Assembly: GCA_016793565.1 (NCBI GenBank)
Contig: JAEUMA010000054.1
Location: 1-9,353 of the forward strand
DNA length: 9,353 bases
DNA from: Rhizobiaceae bacterium
GTDB lineage: Bacteria > Pseudomonadota > Alphaproteobacteria > Rhizobiales > Rhizobiaceae
Direction: 5' to 3'
The first letter of the stretch is position 1; each line of letters opens with the position of its first letter. The notes beneath the pieces are model-generated. The model made no database searches and was not told the origin of the DNA. It was given only the letters and a program-made list of their open reading frames with translations. Below are positions 7,203 through 9,353 of this stretch, piece by piece. A program made the translations under genes and the position numbers.

Positions 7203-8093
7203 GTGAAGACGGACACCGTATTCAAGCGTGCCTACAACGACGCCCTCGACATGGTTGCCCGCATGCCCGAGGGCGCGGCGCTACCGTCGGAAAATGCGCT
7301 CAGCGCCGAAATCGGCGTCAGCCGCACGACGGTGCGCAAGGTGATCGCTTCGCTGAAGGCGGGCGGCATCGTCGCCGGCCGCGGTCGCGAGCGCACGGTC
7401 CATTCGTCCAGCCATGACATGCAGCGTTTTCCGCGCTCCGAGACCATTGCCATGGCGGCCCAGGTCGAGGAGCGTTTCATGGAGTGGATGCTGCGCGACA
7501 ATGCGCGTCCGGGTACTGCCATCAACGAACTCGACCTTGCCCGCAAGTTCGGCGTGGCAACCACCGGCATCCGCGAATTCCTCAACCGCTTCCAGCGGTT
7601 CGGACTGATCGAGAAGCGCCCGAATGCCGGTTGGGTCTTCAAGGGTTTCACCACCAGCTTCGCGCTGGAACTGTTCGAGATCCGCGAGATGTTCGAAGTG
7701 CGCTCCGCGCGGGCGCTGGCCGCCATGCCTCCCGAGGCGCCGTGCTGGCATCAGCTCGAGGCGCTGCGCCGGGAGCACATGGAGCTTCTGGAGCATATCG
7801 AGGCGCGCTATCACGATTTTTCCGATCTTGACAGCCGCTTCCACCGACTGATCAGCCAGACCACGCCGAACCGCTTCATCGACAGTTTCTACGACATCAT
7901 CACCGTCATTTTTCACTTCCACTACCAATGGAACAAGCATGACGAGCGGCAGCGCAACGAGGTCGCCATCCGCGAGCACCTGACCTATGCCGAGGCCTTG
8001 TTCAGCCGTGACGTTGCCATGGTGGAACTCGCCTGCCGCGCTCATCTCAGTTCCGCCAAGGAAACCCTTCTGCGTTCGACGTCCGGGCACTGA
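7203..8093 (+). CDS. GntR-family regulator with two winged-helix domains and an FCD domain
   Basis: At 296 residues it is about 60 longer than usual FadR-subfamily proteins. Residues about 7-67 form one GntR winged helix (ALPSENALSAEIGVSRTTVRKV, then an SLKAGGIVAGRGRERTV wing). Residues about 83-148 form a second (NELDLARKFGVATTGIREFL, then RFGLIEKRPNAGWVFKG). The all-helical FCD domain follows from about 155; its usual metal/ligand residues can be picked out as D210, H214, H259 and H281, so the effector pocket is probably intact. The GTG at 7203 has ACGGAG 9 bases before it and keeps the first helix. An ATG at 7173 in the same frame hits a stop after three codons. It should be a dimeric repressor of the divergent transporter-dehydrogenase operon, released by the substrate or a product such as a sugar acid, since FCD regulators commonly sense carboxylates. 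That link is inferred from position. Confidence 0.92.
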   Translation: MKTDTVFKRAYNDALDMVARMPEGAALPSENALSAEIGVSRTTVRKVIASLKAGGIVAGRGRERTVHSSSHDMQRFPRSETIAMAAQVEERFMEWMLRDNARPGTAINELDLARKFGVATTGIREFLNRFQRFGLIEKRPNAGWVFKGFTTSFALELFEIREMFEVRSARALAAMPPEAPCWHQLEALRREHMELLEHIEARYHDFSDLDSRFHRLISQTTPNRFIDSFYDIITVIFHFHYQWNKHDERQRNEVAIREHLTYAEALFSRDVAMVELACRAHLSSAKETLLRSTSGH

Positions 8094-8115
8094 GGCCCGC
8101 TTGCCCTACGCACGC

Positions 8116-8136
8116 CTGCCGCCAGCGCGAGGGCAG
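8116..8136. other. Weak inverted repeat in the convergent gap
   Basis: CTGCC (8116-8120) and GGCAG (8132-8136) could form a short stem with an 11-base loop between the convergent gntR and NitT-type ATPase genes. There is no T run. It is the only candidate transcription stop I see in this 84-base gap. Confidence 0.2.
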
Positions 8137-8177
8137 TCACGGGGATGGCATGGGTCGGCTTTGATGCCGATGTGTCG

Positions 8178-8999
8178 TCAGTGCTGGCCGGTGTTTGCAA
8201 AGATGCCAAGCTTCTCGAACGTCGCGTAGATGCGGTCGGCATACTGCACGAACTCGGCATAGTGGCCGAGATGCGCCGGGCGCGGCCGGGGCAGGTCGAT
8301 CCGGATCTCGTCGACGATGCGGCCCGGGCTTTGCGACATCACCAGCACCCGGTCCGAGAGGCCGATTGCCTCTTCGATCGAGTGGGTTATGAACAGCACG
8401 GTCTTGCGGGTTTCGAGCCAGAGCGCTTCGAGGTCGTGGCGGATCTGGGTGCGGGTGATGGCGTCGAGCGCCCCGAAAGGCTCGTCCATGAAAAGGACGG
8501 ACGGTTCGTGGACCAGCGCCCTGGCAATGGAAACGCGCTGCCGCATACCGCCCGAAAGCTGGTGCGGGTAGCGGTTTTCCGCCTTGCCGAGGCCGAGCTT
8601 GGCGAACAGCGCGCGCGTTCGTGCTAGCAATTCGCCGCGGTCGAGGCCGCGGATTTCCTGCTGCAGCATGACGTTCTCGATTGCGGTGCGGAAATCGAGC
8701 AGAAGATGGTCCTGGAACACGATGCCGACATCGGTCAGCGGCTTCGTCAGCGGCCGGCCGTCCACCTCGACCCGGCCGGAAGACGGCTGCAGGAGGCCGG
8801 CGGCGATCAGCATCGTCGTGCTCTTGCCGCAGCCCGACGGGCCGATGATGCTGACGAACTCGCCGGGACTGGCTTCGATCGTGACGGGGCCGAGCGCGTG
8901 GTGGTCGCCGTCGCGGGAGCCGAATGTCCGGGTCACGTCGCGCAGCGTAATCGCGCTGCCGCCGGGGTTGGAGGTCTGCTTACGCGTCATGCCGGCCAT
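8178..8999 (-). CDS. NitT/TauT-family ABC transporter ATP-binding protein (SsuB/TauB-like)
   Basis: This 273-residue protein is the cytoplasmic ATPase of an importer of the nitrate/sulfonate/taurine family. Walker A is GPSGCGKST (53-61), Q-loop Q96 (GIVFQDHLLLDFRTAIENV), signature LSGGM (148-152), Walker B ending in DE at 172-173, D-loop GALD, and switch histidine H206 (ITHSIEEA). The methionine in LSGGM followed by RQRV, and the short C-terminal end without a TOBE domain, are typical of SsuB, TauB and NrtD relatives. The ATG at 8999 follows the permease stop by 10 bases, with a modest AGG upstream; M4 at 8990 is an alternative. Members import sulfonates, nitrate, cyanate, thiamine precursors, riboflavin and others, so no substrate is offered. 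The binding protein is presumably encoded beyond the right edge. Confidence 0.95.
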   Translation of the reverse strand: MAGMTRKQTSNPGGSAITLRDVTRTFGSRDGDHHALGPVTIEASPGEFVSIIGPSGCGKSTTMLIAAGLLQPSSGRVEVDGRPLTKPLTDVGIVFQDHLLLDFRTAIENVMLQQEIRGLDRGELLARTRALFAKLGLGKAENRYPHQLSGGMRQRVSIARALVHEPSVLFMDEPFGALDAITRTQIRHDLEALWLETRKTVLFITHSIEEAIGLSDRVLVMSQSPGRIVDEIRIDLPRPRPAHLGHYAEFVQYADRIYATFEKLGIFANTGQH

Positions 9000-9009
9000 T
9001 CTTGCCTGT

Positions 9010-9353
9010 TCATTGCGGTTCGCGCCACGTCCACGGCATCAGGACGAACTCCAGCGATGCGAGGGCGAGGTTGAAGGCGAGGCCGAGCAGCGCGGTCGCG
9101 AAGATCGCTGCAAACATGACAGGCATGTCGAAGCGGCTCGAAGCGTAGAGCGTCAGGTAGCCGAGCCCCTGGTTGGAGGCAACGTATTCCACGACCACTG
9201 CGCCGGTTACCGCCGAGACCATGCCGATCTTCAGCCCGGAAAAGATGTAGGGCAGGGCGGCCGGCCAGCGCACGTAGCGAAAAGTCTGCATCGCGGAGGC
9301 GCCTGTCGAGCGCGTGATGTAGTTGAGGCGAGGGTCGACGGACCTGAAGCCGA
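9010..9353 (-). CDS. NitT/TauT-family ABC transporter permease (5' end outside window)
   Basis: About 113 C-terminal residues of an inner-membrane BPD_transp_1 permease are visible. The frame stays open to the window edge. The text before the first methionine (GFRSVDPRLNY, then RSTGASAMQTFRYVRWPAALPYIFSGLKIG) is the cytoplasmic EAA loop, which docks on the ATPase, so the methionine at 9291 is internal. Two or three hydrophobic segments follow, including VTGAVVVEYVASNQGLGYL, typical of SsuC/TauC proteins. Its TGA stop lies 10 bases before the ATPase start, so the two form one operon and surely one transporter. A tryptophan stands where the EAA loop usually has leucine in the LP motif (RWPAALP), a mild change. 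Confidence 0.93.
   Translation of the reverse strand, partial: GFRSVDPRLNYITRSTGASAMQTFRYVRWPAALPYIFSGLKIGMVSAVTGAVVVEYVASNQGLGYLTLYASSRFDMPVMFAAIFATALLGLAFNLALASLEFVLMPWTWREPQ

Noticed and set aside
7281..8090. 269-codon minus-strand frame opposite gntR
   Set aside because: No domain or start signal; the plus strand gives a well-formed two-winged-helix plus FCD protein.

Overview
The window looks like a piece of an alphaproteobacterial chromosome or megaplasmid, most likely Hyphomicrobiales (Rhizobium, Mesorhizobium or Aminobacter type). The basis is indirect: high G+C coding sequence with strong third-position GC bias, dense ABC importers each with a dedicated regulator, and a single-domain CUT2 ATPase of the kind known from rhizobial fructose (Frc) transporters. 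No rRNA, tRNA, CRISPR array, insertion sequence, integrase or phage gene was seen. All stretches between genes are about 110 bases or shorter.

Left block (1-3150, + strand): the 3' part of a thiamine-pyrophosphate enzyme of the acetolactate synthase/IolD superfamily. After a 109-base gap with strong dyad symmetry come an IclR-family regulator and, overlapping it by one base, a MalK/UgpC-type sugar ABC ATPase. No permease or binding protein for that ATPase is in the window.

Middle block (3204-7095, - strand, read right to left): a four-gene operon for uptake and oxidation of a sugar, polyol or sugar acid. The order is CUT2 permease, single-domain CUT2 ATPase (ATGA overlap), periplasmic binding protein, then a zinc-dependent dehydrogenase close to the L-galactonate 5-dehydrogenase (LgoD)/RspB group. 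Stem-loops lie on both sides of the binding-protein cistron, an arrangement that often raises binding-protein mRNA over transporter mRNA. Divergently placed is a GntR-family regulator (7203-8093, + strand) with two successive winged-helix domains before its FCD effector domain. The AT-rich 107-base gap between them is the obvious control region and carries several short palindromes.

Right block (8178-9353, - strand): the distal end of a NitT/TauT-type ABC importer operon, with a permease running off the window followed by its ATPase. Its substrate cannot be told from what is visible.

Overall this is a catabolic accessory region built from known families. The points most worth following up are the tandem-winged-helix GntR regulator with its candidate operators, the hairpin that covers the iclR ribosome binding site, the bracketed binding-protein cistron, and the unexplained pairing of an IclR regulator with an orphan sugar ATPase. 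I found no clear evidence for a wholly new system.
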